Source of the DNA: JACKNG01 sp040220855
GTDB lineage: Bacteria > Pseudomonadota > Gammaproteobacteria > Ga0077536
Direction: 5' to 3'
NCBI GenBank assembly: GCA_040220855.1
Contig: JAVJVZ010000043.1
Location: 124,001-188,000 of the forward strand
DNA: 64,000 nt
Notes under the pieces: generated by a model
The model's input: the letters and a program-made list of their open reading frames with translations, nothing else
Databases searched by the model: none
Told to the model about the DNA's origin: nothing
Shown: positions 1 through 8,019 of the stretch, one piece after another
Layout: each line of letters begins with the position of its first letter
Numbering within the stretch: position 1 is the stretch's first letter
Program-made: the position numbers and the translations under genes

Positions 1-1445
1 GTGCCAATCACGGTGCCGAGCTGGAGGCGCGACTGGCGGGCACTTTCATTGCAGAAACGATGATCAAGCTGCGCGCGCGCTTCGAGAAGCTGCGTTACCT
101 GTGCGATCTCGAGGCGCGCGAGCTCGCCCAGGCTTTCGACACCGCCGCCGCCGCGGCGCTCGCGCGGCGTTACCTCGCGCCGGCCTTTCTCGAGGAAACC
201 GCTGCGCTGGTGCTGCGTGACGGCGGCTACGGGCGCTCGCTGCTGGACGAGGACAAGCAGATCATCGCGTCGAGCTTCGCGCGTATTGCCGATGACATCG
301 TCGCGCCGCTCGCCGAGCGTATCCACCGCGAGGATCTCACGGTCCCCGACGACATCCTCGCCGCGCTGGTCGAGATGGGCTGCTTCGCGCTCTCCATTCC
401 CGAAGCCTACGGTGGGACCGCGCCGGAATCCGGTCATGACAATCTCGCCATGTGCGTGGTCACCGAGGAGCTGTCGCGCGCTTCGCTGGCCGCGGCCGGT
501 TCACCGTTGACGCGACCGGAAATCATGGCGCGCGCCATCATGGCGGGCGGCAACGAGGCGCAGAAGCGGCGCTGGCTGCCCGGCATCGCGAGCGGCGACC
601 CCATCGCCGCCATCGCGGTGACCGAGCCCGACTGTGGCTCGGACGTCGCCGCCGTGCGCCTGAAGGCGAGCCCGGTCGACGGCGGCTGGGTGCTGAACGG
701 TGCCAAGACCTGGTGCACCTTTGCCGGCAAGGCCGGGCTGTTGCTGGTCCTCGCACGCACCAACCCCGACCCGGCCGCCGGCCATCGCGGCCTGAGCCTG
801 TTCCTGGTCGAGAAGACGCCTACCGACGACAAGGCCTTCGAGTGCCGCCAGGACGGCGGCGGCGTGCTCTCGGGCAAGGCCATCCCGACCATCGGCTACC
901 GGGGCATGCACTCCTTCACGTTGTTCTTCGACAACTGGTTCGTGCCGGGCGAGAACCTCGTCGGCGGCCCCGAAGCCGCCGGGCGCGGCTTCTACCAGAC
1001 CATGGCCGGTTTTGCCGGCGGCCGCCTGCAGACCGCCGCGCGGGCCTGCGGCCTGATGCGCGCGGCGTTCGCCGAAGCCATCGCCTACAGCCGCGATCGG
1101 CGCGTGTTCGGCCAGGCGCTCGGCGACTACCAGCTGACGCGCGCCAAGCTGGTCTCGATGGCGGCGAACCTGCGCGCCTGTCAGGAAATGACCTACGAGG
1201 TCGCGCGCCTCATGGACCAGGGCGAGGGCCAGATGGCGGCGAGCCTGGTCAAGCTCTACGCCTGCCGCGCGGCCGAGTTCGTCGCGCGCGAGGCGATGCA
1301 GATCCACGGCGGCATGGGTTACTCCGAGGAGACCCCGGTCAGCCGCTATTTCGTCGACGCCCGCGTGCTGTCGATCTTCGAGGGCGCCGAGGAGACGCTC
1401 GCACTCAAGGTCGTCGCGCGCGAACTGCTGGCCGGCGCTGCCTGA
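1..1445 (+). CDS. Acyl-CoA dehydrogenase, (2S)-methylsuccinyl-CoA dehydrogenase-like (5'-truncated)
   Basis: FAD-dependent acyl-CoA dehydrogenase. The frame is open from base 3 without a stop, and the first ATG (60) has no Shine-Dalgarno, so the gene almost certainly starts outside the window. Counted from that ATG, a roughly 75-residue helical stretch precedes the ACAD core. The core shows the FAD/substrate loop (VTEPDCGSDVA), TWCTFAG, QIHGGMGYSEE and the C-terminal IFEGAEE, whose Glu (about 441) sits where the catalytic base of the YEGT class lies. An N-terminal extension plus DEDKQII and TRPEIMARA-type signatures resemble the methylsuccinyl-CoA dehydrogenase of the ethylmalonyl-CoA pathway, as I remember that family. 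The next genes are a hydratase and a mesaconyl-CoA-transferase-like gene, which fits. ACAD identity is firm; the exact substrate is inference. Confidence 0.85.
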   Translation, partial: ANHGAELEARLAGTFIAETMIKLRARFEKLRYLCDLEARELAQAFDTAAAAALARRYLAPAFLEETAALVLRDGGYGRSLLDEDKQIIASSFARIADDIVAPLAERIHREDLTVPDDILAALVEMGCFALSIPEAYGGTAPESGHDNLAMCVVTEELSRASLAAAGSPLTRPEIMARAIMAGGNEAQKRRWLPGIASGDPIAAIAVTEPDCGSDVAAVRLKASPVDGGWVLNGAKTWCTFAGKAGLLLVLARTNPDPAAGHRGLSLFLVEKTPTDDKAFECRQDGGGVLSGKAIPTIGYRGMHSFTLFFDNWFVPGENLVGGPEAAGRGFYQTMAGFAGGRLQTAARACGLMRAAFAEAIAYSRDRRVFGQALGDYQLTRAKLVSMAANLRACQEMTYEVARLMDQGEGQMAASLVKLYACRAAEFVAREAMQIHGGMGYSEETPVSRYFVDARVLSIFEGAEETLALKVVARELLAGAA

Positions 1446-1482
1446 GCGTGCGCCGCCACTGCAGACCAAGGGGAGGTACGCC

Positions 1483-2343
1483 ATGCGCGATCACAGCCAG
1501 CTCATCGGCCAGGTGATCAACGAGCAGGAGACCACGGTCACCCTGCACGACACCATTCTCTACGCCCTCGCGCTCGGCTTCGGCGGCGACCCGATGGACG
1601 AGCAGCAGCTGCGCTACGTCTACGAGGAGAACCTCGCGTCGCTGCCGGGCATGGCGATGATCATCGCCTATCCCGGCTTCTGGATGCGCGAGCCGCAGTA
1701 CGGCTTCGAGTGGCAGAAGGTGCTGCATGCCGAGGAATCGATCGAGATACACCACCCGTTGCCGACCACCGGCAAGGTGCGCGGCCGCACGGTGGTCGAG
1801 GACGTCGTCGATCGCGGCGCCGACAAGGGCTGCTTCGTCTACCTGCGCAAGGAACTCCATGGCGGCGACGACGGCAGTACCCATCTCGCCACGGTGATTT
1901 CCAACACGCTGGCCCGCGGTGACGGTGGTTTCGGTGGCGGTGGCAAACCCCACGCGCCGATGGCACCGCCGCCAGACCGCAATCCCGACATGGTGTGCGA
2001 CCTGCAGACCAGTCCCCAGGCCGCCCTGCTCTATCGCCTGTGCGGCGACATGAACCCGTTGCACGCCGATCCCAAGGTGGCCCGCGCGGCCGGTTTCGAC
2101 CGCCCCATCCTGCACGGCCGCTGCACCATGGGCGTGGCGATGCACGCGCTCATCCGCAGCTGCTGCGACTACGATGCGACGCGGCTCAAGCGCATGCAGC
2201 TGCGCTTCTCCGCGCCGTTCCTGCCCGGGGAGACGCTGCGTACCGAGATCTGGCGCGAGCACGACGCGGTGCATTTCCGTGCCTCGTCGGTCGAGCGCGC
2301 CGTCGTGGTGCTCAGCAACGGCAACGCGCAAATCAGCGACTGA
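1483..2343 (+). CDS. MaoC-family (R)-specific enoyl-CoA hydratase (hydratase 2)
   Basis: Adds water to 2-enoyl-CoA thioesters through a double hotdog fold; cytoplasmic. Length 286 residues is that of the peroxisomal-type hydratase 2. The hydratase-2 signature is complete at about 184-200 (Y-R-L-C-G-D-M-N-P-L-H), with Asp189, Asn191 and His194 as the expected catalytic/dyad residues. An N-terminal hotdog (1-140) and a Gly-rich linker (about 146-154) precede it. ATG 1483 follows a strong GGGGAGG. It lies 37 bp after the dehydrogenase and 27 bp before the mesaconyl-CoA transferase-like gene, so one operon is likely. The substrate could be mesaconyl-CoA or a general branched enoyl-CoA; only the family is certain. 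Confidence 0.85.
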   Translation: MRDHSQLIGQVINEQETTVTLHDTILYALALGFGGDPMDEQQLRYVYEENLASLPGMAMIIAYPGFWMREPQYGFEWQKVLHAEESIEIHHPLPTTGKVRGRTVVEDVVDRGADKGCFVYLRKELHGGDDGSTHLATVISNTLARGDGGFGGGGKPHAPMAPPPDRNPDMVCDLQTSPQAALLYRLCGDMNPLHADPKVARAAGFDRPILHGRCTMGVAMHALIRSCCDYDATRLKRMQLRFSAPFLPGETLRTEIWREHDAVHFRASSVERAVVVLSNGNAQISD

Positions 2344-2370
2344 GTGCCGCGCGCGCTCGGGGAGGATTCC

Positions 2371-3579
2371 ATGCAAGCGATACTCACAGGCCTGCGCGTC
2401 GTCGAGGGCTCGGCCTTCATCGCCGCACCGATGTGCGGAATGACGCTCGCCCAGCTCGGCGCCGACGTCATCCGCTTCGACCAGATCGGCGGCGGCCTCG
2501 ATTACCACCGCTGGCCGGTCACCGCCGACGACACCAGCATCTACTGGGCCGAGATGAACAAGGGCAAGCGTTCGATCGCCGTCGATCTGCGCTCGGAGGC
2601 CGGCCGCGAGCTGATCGCTGATCTGATCTGCGCGCCGGGCGAGGATGCCGGCATCTTCTCGACCAACCTGCCCGCGCGCGGTTTTCTCGCCTACGACGCG
2701 CTCAAGGCGCGGCGGCCCGATCTGATCCAGCACGAGATCATCGGCAACCGCCGCGGTGGTACGGCGCTCGACTATACCGTCAACGCCAAGGTCGGCTTTC
2801 CCTACATCACCGGCCCCGAAGATGACGACCGCCCGGTCAACCACGTGCTGCCGGCGTGGGATATCGCCTGCGCGCTGACCGCCGCGCTCGGCATCCTCGC
2901 CGCCGAACGTCACCGCCGGCTCACCGGCGAGGGGCAGCAGATCAAGCTCGCACTGGCCGACGTCGCACTCGCCAACGTCGGCCATCTCGGCTACGTCGGC
3001 GAGGTCCTGGTCAACGACGAAGAGCGCCAGCGCCACGGCAACTACCTGTTCGGCGCGCTCGGACGCGACTTCGTCACCGCCGATGGCCGCCGCATCATGA
3101 TCATCGCCGTCAGCGCCAAGCAGTGGCAGGGCCTGTTGAAGGCGAGTGGGCTCGAAGCCGAGGTCGGCGCGCTGGCCGCGCGTCTCGGGCTCGATTTTGC
3201 ACGCGAGGGCGATCGCTTCCGCGCGCGACGCGAACTCTGTGCGCTGCTCGAGCCGTGGGTCGCCAGCCAGCCACTGGACACGCTTGCCGGGGTGCTCGAT
3301 GCCTGTGGCATCTGCTGGGACCGCTACCAGAGCGTGCGCGAACTCGTGACCGAGGATCCCGATTGCTCGGAAGACAACCCGATCTTCGCGCGTGTCGAAC
3401 AACCTGGCATCGGCACCTACCCGGTGCCGGGCCAGCCGATGCATTTCGGCGCGGTCGAACGCAGCGCGCCCCGCCCCGCACCGCGCGTCGGCCAGCACAC
3501 CGACGAGATCCTCGCCGACGTGCTCGGCCTCGACAGCGGCGCGATCGGCCGCCTCCACGACGATGGCGTGGTGGCCTGA
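2371..3579 (+). CDS. mct: CaiB/BaiF CoA-transferase, mesaconyl-CoA C1-C4 transferase (2-methylfumaryl-CoA isomerase) type
   Basis: Class III CoA-transferase, 402 residues. The N-terminal LRVVEGSAFIAAP, MTLAQLGADVIRFD, GGGLDYHRWPV and EMNKGKRS blocks match what I know of 2-methylfumaryl-CoA isomerases, which move CoA within mesaconyl-CoA from C1 to C4 (second cycle of the 3-hydroxypropionate bicycle, also reported in Accumulibacter and some Gammaproteobacteria). The family's catalytic Asp is Asp164 in LPAWDIA. C-terminal hallmarks are EDPDCS, EQPGIG and GQHTDEIL. ATG 2371 is preferred over an upstream in-frame GTG (2344) because GGGGAGGA lies just before it. Neighbouring dehydrogenase and hydratase genes support a mesaconyl-CoA role. 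The name needs a database check, but resemblance to this subfamily is much stronger than to formyl-CoA transferase. Confidence 0.75.
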   Translation: MQAILTGLRVVEGSAFIAAPMCGMTLAQLGADVIRFDQIGGGLDYHRWPVTADDTSIYWAEMNKGKRSIAVDLRSEAGRELIADLICAPGEDAGIFSTNLPARGFLAYDALKARRPDLIQHEIIGNRRGGTALDYTVNAKVGFPYITGPEDDDRPVNHVLPAWDIACALTAALGILAAERHRRLTGEGQQIKLALADVALANVGHLGYVGEVLVNDEERQRHGNYLFGALGRDFVTADGRRIMIIAVSAKQWQGLLKASGLEAEVGALAARLGLDFAREGDRFRARRELCALLEPWVASQPLDTLAGVLDACGICWDRYQSVRELVTEDPDCSEDNPIFARVEQPGIGTYPVPGQPMHFGAVERSAPRPAPRVGQHTDEILADVLGLDSGAIGRLHDDGVVA

Positions 3580-3635
3580 GCCGCCTCACCAACCGTACCA
3601 ACCCGTCTTTGCGCATTTCCGGAGCAAGCATTCCG

Positions 3636-4700
3636 ATGAGTACCCGACAGGAGAAATTTTCCGGCACCAAGGAAGTCCAGGACCACCTGCGATTCGATAC
3701 TGCACCGCTCGAACGCTGGATGCAGGCACACGTCGAGGGCTTCGCCGGCCCGCTCGAGGTCAAGGAATTCAAGGGTGGCCAGTCCAATCCCACCTACCAG
3801 CTGGTCACGCCGTCGACCCGCTACGTGCTGCGGCGCAAGCCGCCGGGCAACCTGCTGCCGTCGGCTCATGCCGTCGACCGCGAATACCGCGTGATCAGCG
3901 CCCTGCACGGCGCCGGCTTCCCGGTGCCGCGCGCTTACGCGTTGTGCGAGGACGAGGCCGTCATCGGCACGATTTTCTTCGTGATGGAGATGGTCGAGGG
4001 ACGCATCTACTGGGATCTCGCCCTGCCCGATGTCGCGCCGGGCGAACGTGGCGCCATCTACGACGCCGTGGTGCAGACGCTCGCGCACCTGCAAGGGCTC
4101 GACTACGCCGCGGTCGGCCTCGAGGGCTTCGGCAAGACCTCGGACTACATGGCGCGCCAGATTCATCGCTGGACGAAGATCTACGAAGCCTCCGAGACCA
4201 GCAAGATCACGCGCATGGACGAGCTCAACGCGTGGTTGCCCAGGAATATCCCGCAGGCCGACGAGACCTGCATCATCCACGGCGACTACCGCCTCGACAA
4301 CATGATCATCCACCCCACCGAGCCGCGCGTACTGGCGGTGCTCGACTGGGAGCTGTCGACGCTCGGCCACCCGCTCGGCGACTTCGTCTACCACATGGCG
4401 CCATGGATCATCCCGAACATCGACGATCGGGTCTCCAGTCTCGAAGGGCTCGACCTGCCGGCGCTCGGTATCCCCACCGAGGAGCAGTACATCGCGCGCT
4501 ACTGCGAGCTGACCGGGCGCAAATCGGTCGATCACCTGCCGTTCTACAAGGCTTATACCGTCTGGCGCCTCGCCGCCATCTACCAGGGCATCATCAAGCG
4601 CGTGCAGGACGGCACCGCGGCGAGCGCCGACGCGCCAAGCACCACCGACATCGTCGAACAGTTCGCGGAGCGCGCGTGGCAGTACGCGATGCAGGACTGA
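3636..4700 (+). CDS. APH-family phosphotransferase, ACAD10/ACAD11 kinase-domain type
   Basis: Aminoglycoside-phosphotransferase fold protein of 354 residues. The Brenner-type catalytic loop HGDYRLDN is at about 215-222 and the metal-binding LDWE at 236-239, followed by GHPLGDFVYH. The N-lobe has GGQSNPTY (48-54) as nucleotide loop and LRRKPPG (65-71) as ATP-binding Lys region. In eukaryotes this domain is fused to acyl-CoA dehydrogenase in ACAD10/11, which phosphorylates 4-hydroxyacyl-CoA before elimination; bacterial stand-alone copies sit beside ACAD genes, as here (an ACAD pair begins at 4862). A role as 4-hydroxyacyl-CoA kinase is therefore inferred. ATG 3636 has GGAG upstream. Antibiotic resistance is unlikely in this context. 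Confidence 0.8.
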   Translation: MSTRQEKFSGTKEVQDHLRFDTAPLERWMQAHVEGFAGPLEVKEFKGGQSNPTYQLVTPSTRYVLRRKPPGNLLPSAHAVDREYRVISALHGAGFPVPRAYALCEDEAVIGTIFFVMEMVEGRIYWDLALPDVAPGERGAIYDAVVQTLAHLQGLDYAAVGLEGFGKTSDYMARQIHRWTKIYEASETSKITRMDELNAWLPRNIPQADETCIIHGDYRLDNMIIHPTEPRVLAVLDWELSTLGHPLGDFVYHMAPWIIPNIDDRVSSLEGLDLPALGIPTEEQYIARYCELTGRKSVDHLPFYKAYTVWRLAAIYQGIIKRVQDGTAASADAPSTTDIVEQFAERAWQYAMQD

Positions 4701-4816
4701 TCGGTGCGGGCAGCGGGCGAACCGGGCGGGTGCTCGCGGCGTATGCGAACCGGCTGCACGCGTCGCATTTCCGGACAACCCCCGCGCGCGCATCGCCCGC
4801 GGGCCGACCGCGCTTC

Positions 4817-4822
4817 TAGAAT
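4817..4822 (+). promoter_or_regulatory. Candidate -10 element TAGAAT before the ACAD pair
   Basis: TAGAAT lies 40 bp before ATG 4862 in the 161-bp gap after the phosphotransferase gene. No convincing -35 hexamer is visible at the usual spacing, so this is only a possible promoter for a separate ACAD-pair transcript. Confidence 0.3.
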
Positions 4823-4861
4823 CACGCTGCAGAGACGGCAACTACCGCTGACGGAGAACCC

Positions 4862-6028
4862 ATGAGTTCAGTAGCAGACAAGATCCGCTTCGAGCCGAGT
4901 GCGCTGCCCGCCGGGCTGGACGAGCTCCGGCGCGAGGTGCGCGAGTTCCTCGAGGAAACGCTGGCCGACTACTCGCCGGCGGTACGCTCGCACAGCTGGG
5001 AAGCCTACGACGCCGAGTTCAGCGCCAGGCTCGGCGCGCAGGGCTGGCTCGGCATGACCCTGCCGAAAGAATACGGTGGCCACGGCCGCAGCGCCTTCGA
5101 GCGCTACGTGGTGGTCGAGGAATGCCTGGTCGCGGGCGCACCGACCGCTTTCCACTGGGTCGCCGATCGCCAGAGCGGCCCGCTGCTCGTGCGTTATGGC
5201 AACGAGGAACAGAAGCGGCGCATCATCCCGCAGATCACGGCTGGCAAGGCGTGTTTCGCGATCGGCATGAGCGAGCCCAATTCGGGCTCGGATCTCGCTT
5301 CGCTGCGCACGCGCGCCGAGCGCACCAGCAACGGCTGGCTCGTCAACGGCACCAAGATCTGGACCAGCAACGCGCACCGTGCGGATTACATGATCGCGCT
5401 GTTCCGCACCGATCCCGACCCGAACAAGAAACACGCCGCGCTGTCGCAGTTCCTCATCGACATGAAGGACGCGCGTGGCATCACGCCCCGTCCGATCAAG
5501 AATCTCGCCGGCGGGCGCAACTTCAACGAGGTGTCCTTCGTCGACGTCGAACTGCCCGAGGACGCCCTCATCGGCACCGAGGGGCAGGGCTGGCGCCAGG
5601 TCACCGAGGAACTCGCCTTCGAGCGCTCGGGTCCGGAGCGCTACCTGTCCTGCTTCTTCCTGTTGCGCAAACTGGTCGACGCCGTGCGCGACAAGGCGTC
5701 GCCGGCAACGATGGCGCGCCTCGGCGCGCAGGTGGCGTGGGCGACGACGCTGCGCAACATGTCGCTCAGCATCACCGCGAAGCTGAACGCCGGGGAAGAC
5801 CCGGCGCTGGCGGCCTCGGTGGTCAAGGACCTCGGCTGCCAGTTCGAGCAGGCCCTGCCCGGTCTCGCGCAGGAGCTGTGCGACCTCGAACCGACCCTCG
5901 ACGGCTTCGGCCTCGAGTACCAGCAGGTACTCGGTAACCTGGTGCAGGTGGCACCGTCCTTCTCGCTGCGCGGCGGCACGCCGGAAATCATGCGCGGCAT
6001 CATTGCGAAAGGCCTGGGTGTGCGATGA
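4862..6028 (+). CDS. Acyl-CoA dehydrogenase, first subunit of a heteromeric pair
   Basis: Acyl-CoA dehydrogenase of 388 residues. It has the N-terminal helical domain (MTLPKEYGGHG), the beta-domain FAD contact (IGMSEPNSGSDL) and the NGTKIWTSNAH block. The C-terminus reads LRGGTPEIMRGIIAKGLG: at the position of the usual catalytic Glu in YEGT there is Gly, as in ACAD subunits that use a different base or work as alpha2beta2 heterotetramers (FadE28/FadE29-type steroid side-chain enzymes). Its stop overlaps the next ACAD start (ATGA), strong evidence for equimolar co-translation. The likely substrate is a branched or cyclic acyl-CoA; specificity cannot be read. ATG 4862 follows ACGGAGAAC. Confidence 0.88.
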   Translation: MSSVADKIRFEPSALPAGLDELRREVREFLEETLADYSPAVRSHSWEAYDAEFSARLGAQGWLGMTLPKEYGGHGRSAFERYVVVEECLVAGAPTAFHWVADRQSGPLLVRYGNEEQKRRIIPQITAGKACFAIGMSEPNSGSDLASLRTRAERTSNGWLVNGTKIWTSNAHRADYMIALFRTDPDPNKKHAALSQFLIDMKDARGITPRPIKNLAGGRNFNEVSFVDVELPEDALIGTEGQGWRQVTEELAFERSGPERYLSCFFLLRKLVDAVRDKASPATMARLGAQVAWATTLRNMSLSITAKLNAGEDPALAASVVKDLGCQFEQALPGLAQELCDLEPTLDGFGLEYQQVLGNLVQVAPSFSLRGGTPEIMRGIIAKGLGVR

Positions 6029-7077
6029 ACGAAACGAGACAGATGCTCGAGGACAGCGTCGAACGCCTGTTCGGCGATCGCCTCGACTGGGATGCGCAGA
6101 CGAAGATCGAGGAAAGCGGTTTTCCGCGTGCGCTGTGGGATGAGGTCGTCGACCAGGGCATTCACAAGGTTCTGGCCAGCGAGGATGCCGGGGGCCTCGG
6201 CGGTGGCTGGGGCGATGCCTACCCGGTGTTACGCGCATGCGGCAAGCACGCCGTACCGCTGCCGGTCGCCGAGGCCATGCTCGCCGAGTACCTGGCGCGC
6301 GAAGCCGGCTGCACGCTGCCCGACGGCGTACCCGGCCTGCTGCCCGCAGTGCTCGACGCCGACGACCTCGACGGCGATCGCCTGCGCCTCGCCGGCATGC
6401 GCACGCCGTGGGGCCGCGAAGCCGCCTACCTACTCGGCGTGGCCGATGGTGGCGATGGCGCCGAGTTGGTCATCGCCGACACGGCAGATCTGGACGTCGC
6501 TGCCGAGGACAACATCGGGCGCGACCCGCGCGACGCTCTGCGTGGCGACGCCCGCGTCGTCGCCCGGCATGCCCTGTCGCTGCCCGCCGATTGCGTGCGC
6601 TGGCTTGGTGCGCTCGTGCGCAGTGCCCAGATCGCGGGTGGTGGCGTGACCTGCCTCGACCTCGCCGTGCAGTACGCCGGTGAGCGCGAGCAGTTCGGCC
6701 GCCCGCTGGCCGCCTTCCAGGCCATCCAGCATTACCTCGCCGACCTCGCCGGCGTGGTCGCCTCGGTCGACAGCATCACCATGGCCGCCTGCGAAGCCTA
6801 CGATGTGCGCGGCATGAGTGGCGCGGCGCGTAACGCACGCTTCGAAATCGCGGCTGCCAAGTGCCGTGCCAGCGAAGCGGTGGAGAAGCTCACCCGCCTC
6901 TCGCACCAGGTGCATGGCGCCATCGGCTTCACCTACGAGTACGGCTTGCATTTCACCACGCGGCGCCTGTGGGCCTGGCGTGCCGAGTTCGGTGGCGCCG
7001 GCGAGTGGGGCGAGTACCTCGGCCGCCTGGCCTGCGAAGCCGGCGGCGACGGCATCTGGCCGCTGATGACCGGCTGA
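6025..7077 (+). CDS. Acyl-CoA dehydrogenase-like protein, second subunit of the pair
   Basis: A 350-residue ACAD-fold protein, shorter and more diverged than its partner. The middle beta domain is poorly conserved and lacks a clear SEPxxGSD loop. The C-terminal helical domain is well kept: EREQFGRPLAAFQAIQH and SHQVHGAIGFTYEYGLH, which in such pairs contribute FAD contacts. No YEGT-type Glu is present at the C-terminus. The start ATG shares four bases with the upstream stop. This architecture matches the smaller partner of heterotetrameric ACADs. Known members act on steroid side chains in actinobacteria and proteobacteria; here the substrate is inferred to be bulky. The pair assignment rests on overlap, size and complementary motif loss. 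Confidence 0.82.
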   Translation: MNETRQMLEDSVERLFGDRLDWDAQTKIEESGFPRALWDEVVDQGIHKVLASEDAGGLGGGWGDAYPVLRACGKHAVPLPVAEAMLAEYLAREAGCTLPDGVPGLLPAVLDADDLDGDRLRLAGMRTPWGREAAYLLGVADGGDGAELVIADTADLDVAAEDNIGRDPRDALRGDARVVARHALSLPADCVRWLGALVRSAQIAGGGVTCLDLAVQYAGEREQFGRPLAAFQAIQHYLADLAGVVASVDSITMAACEAYDVRGMSGAARNARFEIAAAKCRASEAVEKLTRLSHQVHGAIGFTYEYGLHFTTRRLWAWRAEFGGAGEWGEYLGRLACEAGGDGIWPLMTG

Positions 7078-7098
7078 GCACGCACCCCGGAGACACGC

Positions 7099-7902
7099 AT
7101 GATCGACGACGAGCTCATTCTCGACATCGACGGCCCGCTCGCGCGGCTGACCATCAATCGCCCGGACTCGCGCAATCCGCTCGGCCACACGGGGGACGGC
7201 GAGCGCTTCGCCACGGCCGCCGCCGTGATCAACGCCGACAAGGCCCTGCGCTGCGTCATCCTGACCGGCGCCGGCAAGGCCTTCTCCGCCGGCGGCGATC
7301 TCAAGTCCATGCGTGAACGCAGCGGGCACTTCGGTGGCACCCCGCTGGAGCTGCGCGATCACTACCGCGAGAGCATCCACGGCATCATCCGCGCGCTGTG
7401 GAACATCGAGGTGCCGATGATTGGCGCGATCAACGGTCCGGCCATCGGTCTCGGCAACGACGTCGCCTCGCTCGCCGACATCCGTATTGCCGCACGCTCG
7501 GCGAAGTTCGGCGCCACCTTCCTCAAGCTGGGGCTGCTGCCGGGTGACGGGGGCGCCTGGCTGCTGCCGCGGCACATCGGCTGGTCGCGCGCCGCGCAGC
7601 TGTTCTTCACCGGCGAGGTAATCGACGCCGACACCGCCTGCGCCTGGGGGCTGGTCAGCGAGGTGGTCGACGACGACGCCCTGATGGCGCGCGCCGAGGC
7701 GCTGGCAGCGACCATCTGCGAGCAGCCACCGCAGGCACTGCGCATGACCAAGAAGCTCATGCGCGACGGCACCATGGCGAGCTTCGACGCGGTGATGGAG
7801 ATGTCCGCGGCATTGCAGGTGACCTTGCAGCACACCGAGGACCACATGGAGGCCGTCAACGCGTTCTTCGAGAAGCGCACACCCGAGTTCAAGGGGCGCT
7901 GA
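7099..7902 (+). CDS. Crotonase-superfamily protein (enoyl-CoA hydratase/isomerase) with non-canonical active site
   Basis: Crotonase fold, 267 residues. The oxyanion-hole segments are clear: AFSAGGDL at 61-68 and INGPAIGLGND at 111-121. Of the two Glu of classical 2-enoyl-CoA hydratase, the first is apparently replaced by Asp121 (NDV instead of CEL) and the second by Phe (ATF at 139-141 instead of xPE); GLLPGDGGAWLLPR follows. Such changes are common in crotonases that isomerise double bonds or act on unusual acyl groups rather than hydrate. GGAG precedes ATG 7099. It lies 21 bp after the ACAD pair and is probably its operon partner. Confidence 0.85.
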   Translation: MIDDELILDIDGPLARLTINRPDSRNPLGHTGDGERFATAAAVINADKALRCVILTGAGKAFSAGGDLKSMRERSGHFGGTPLELRDHYRESIHGIIRALWNIEVPMIGAINGPAIGLGNDVASLADIRIAARSAKFGATFLKLGLLPGDGGAWLLPRHIGWSRAAQLFFTGEVIDADTACAWGLVSEVVDDDALMARAEALAATICEQPPQALRMTKKLMRDGTMASFDAVMEMSAALQVTLQHTEDHMEAVNAFFEKRTPEFKGR

Positions 7903-8019
7903 GCATGGTGGCCCCGGCGACCCGGGCGAAGCGATGGCGCGAACAGACCGGTATCGCGGTGGCGCCTCGTCGTTCGCGGCGACGCTGCCGGCGCTGAAGG
8001 ACAGCACCGAGCCGGGGTA

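Noticed and set aside
1405..3558. 717-codon minus-strand open frame opposite the mct region
   Set aside because: Antisense shadow of genes in GC-rich DNA; its translation is low-complexity, with no domain, and it covers well-supported plus-strand genes.
3636..4700. Antibiotic-resistance kinase
   Set aside because: The APH fold alone suggests it, but the gene is embedded among acyl-CoA genes and has the ACAD10/11-type HGDYRLDN and GHPLGDF blocks.
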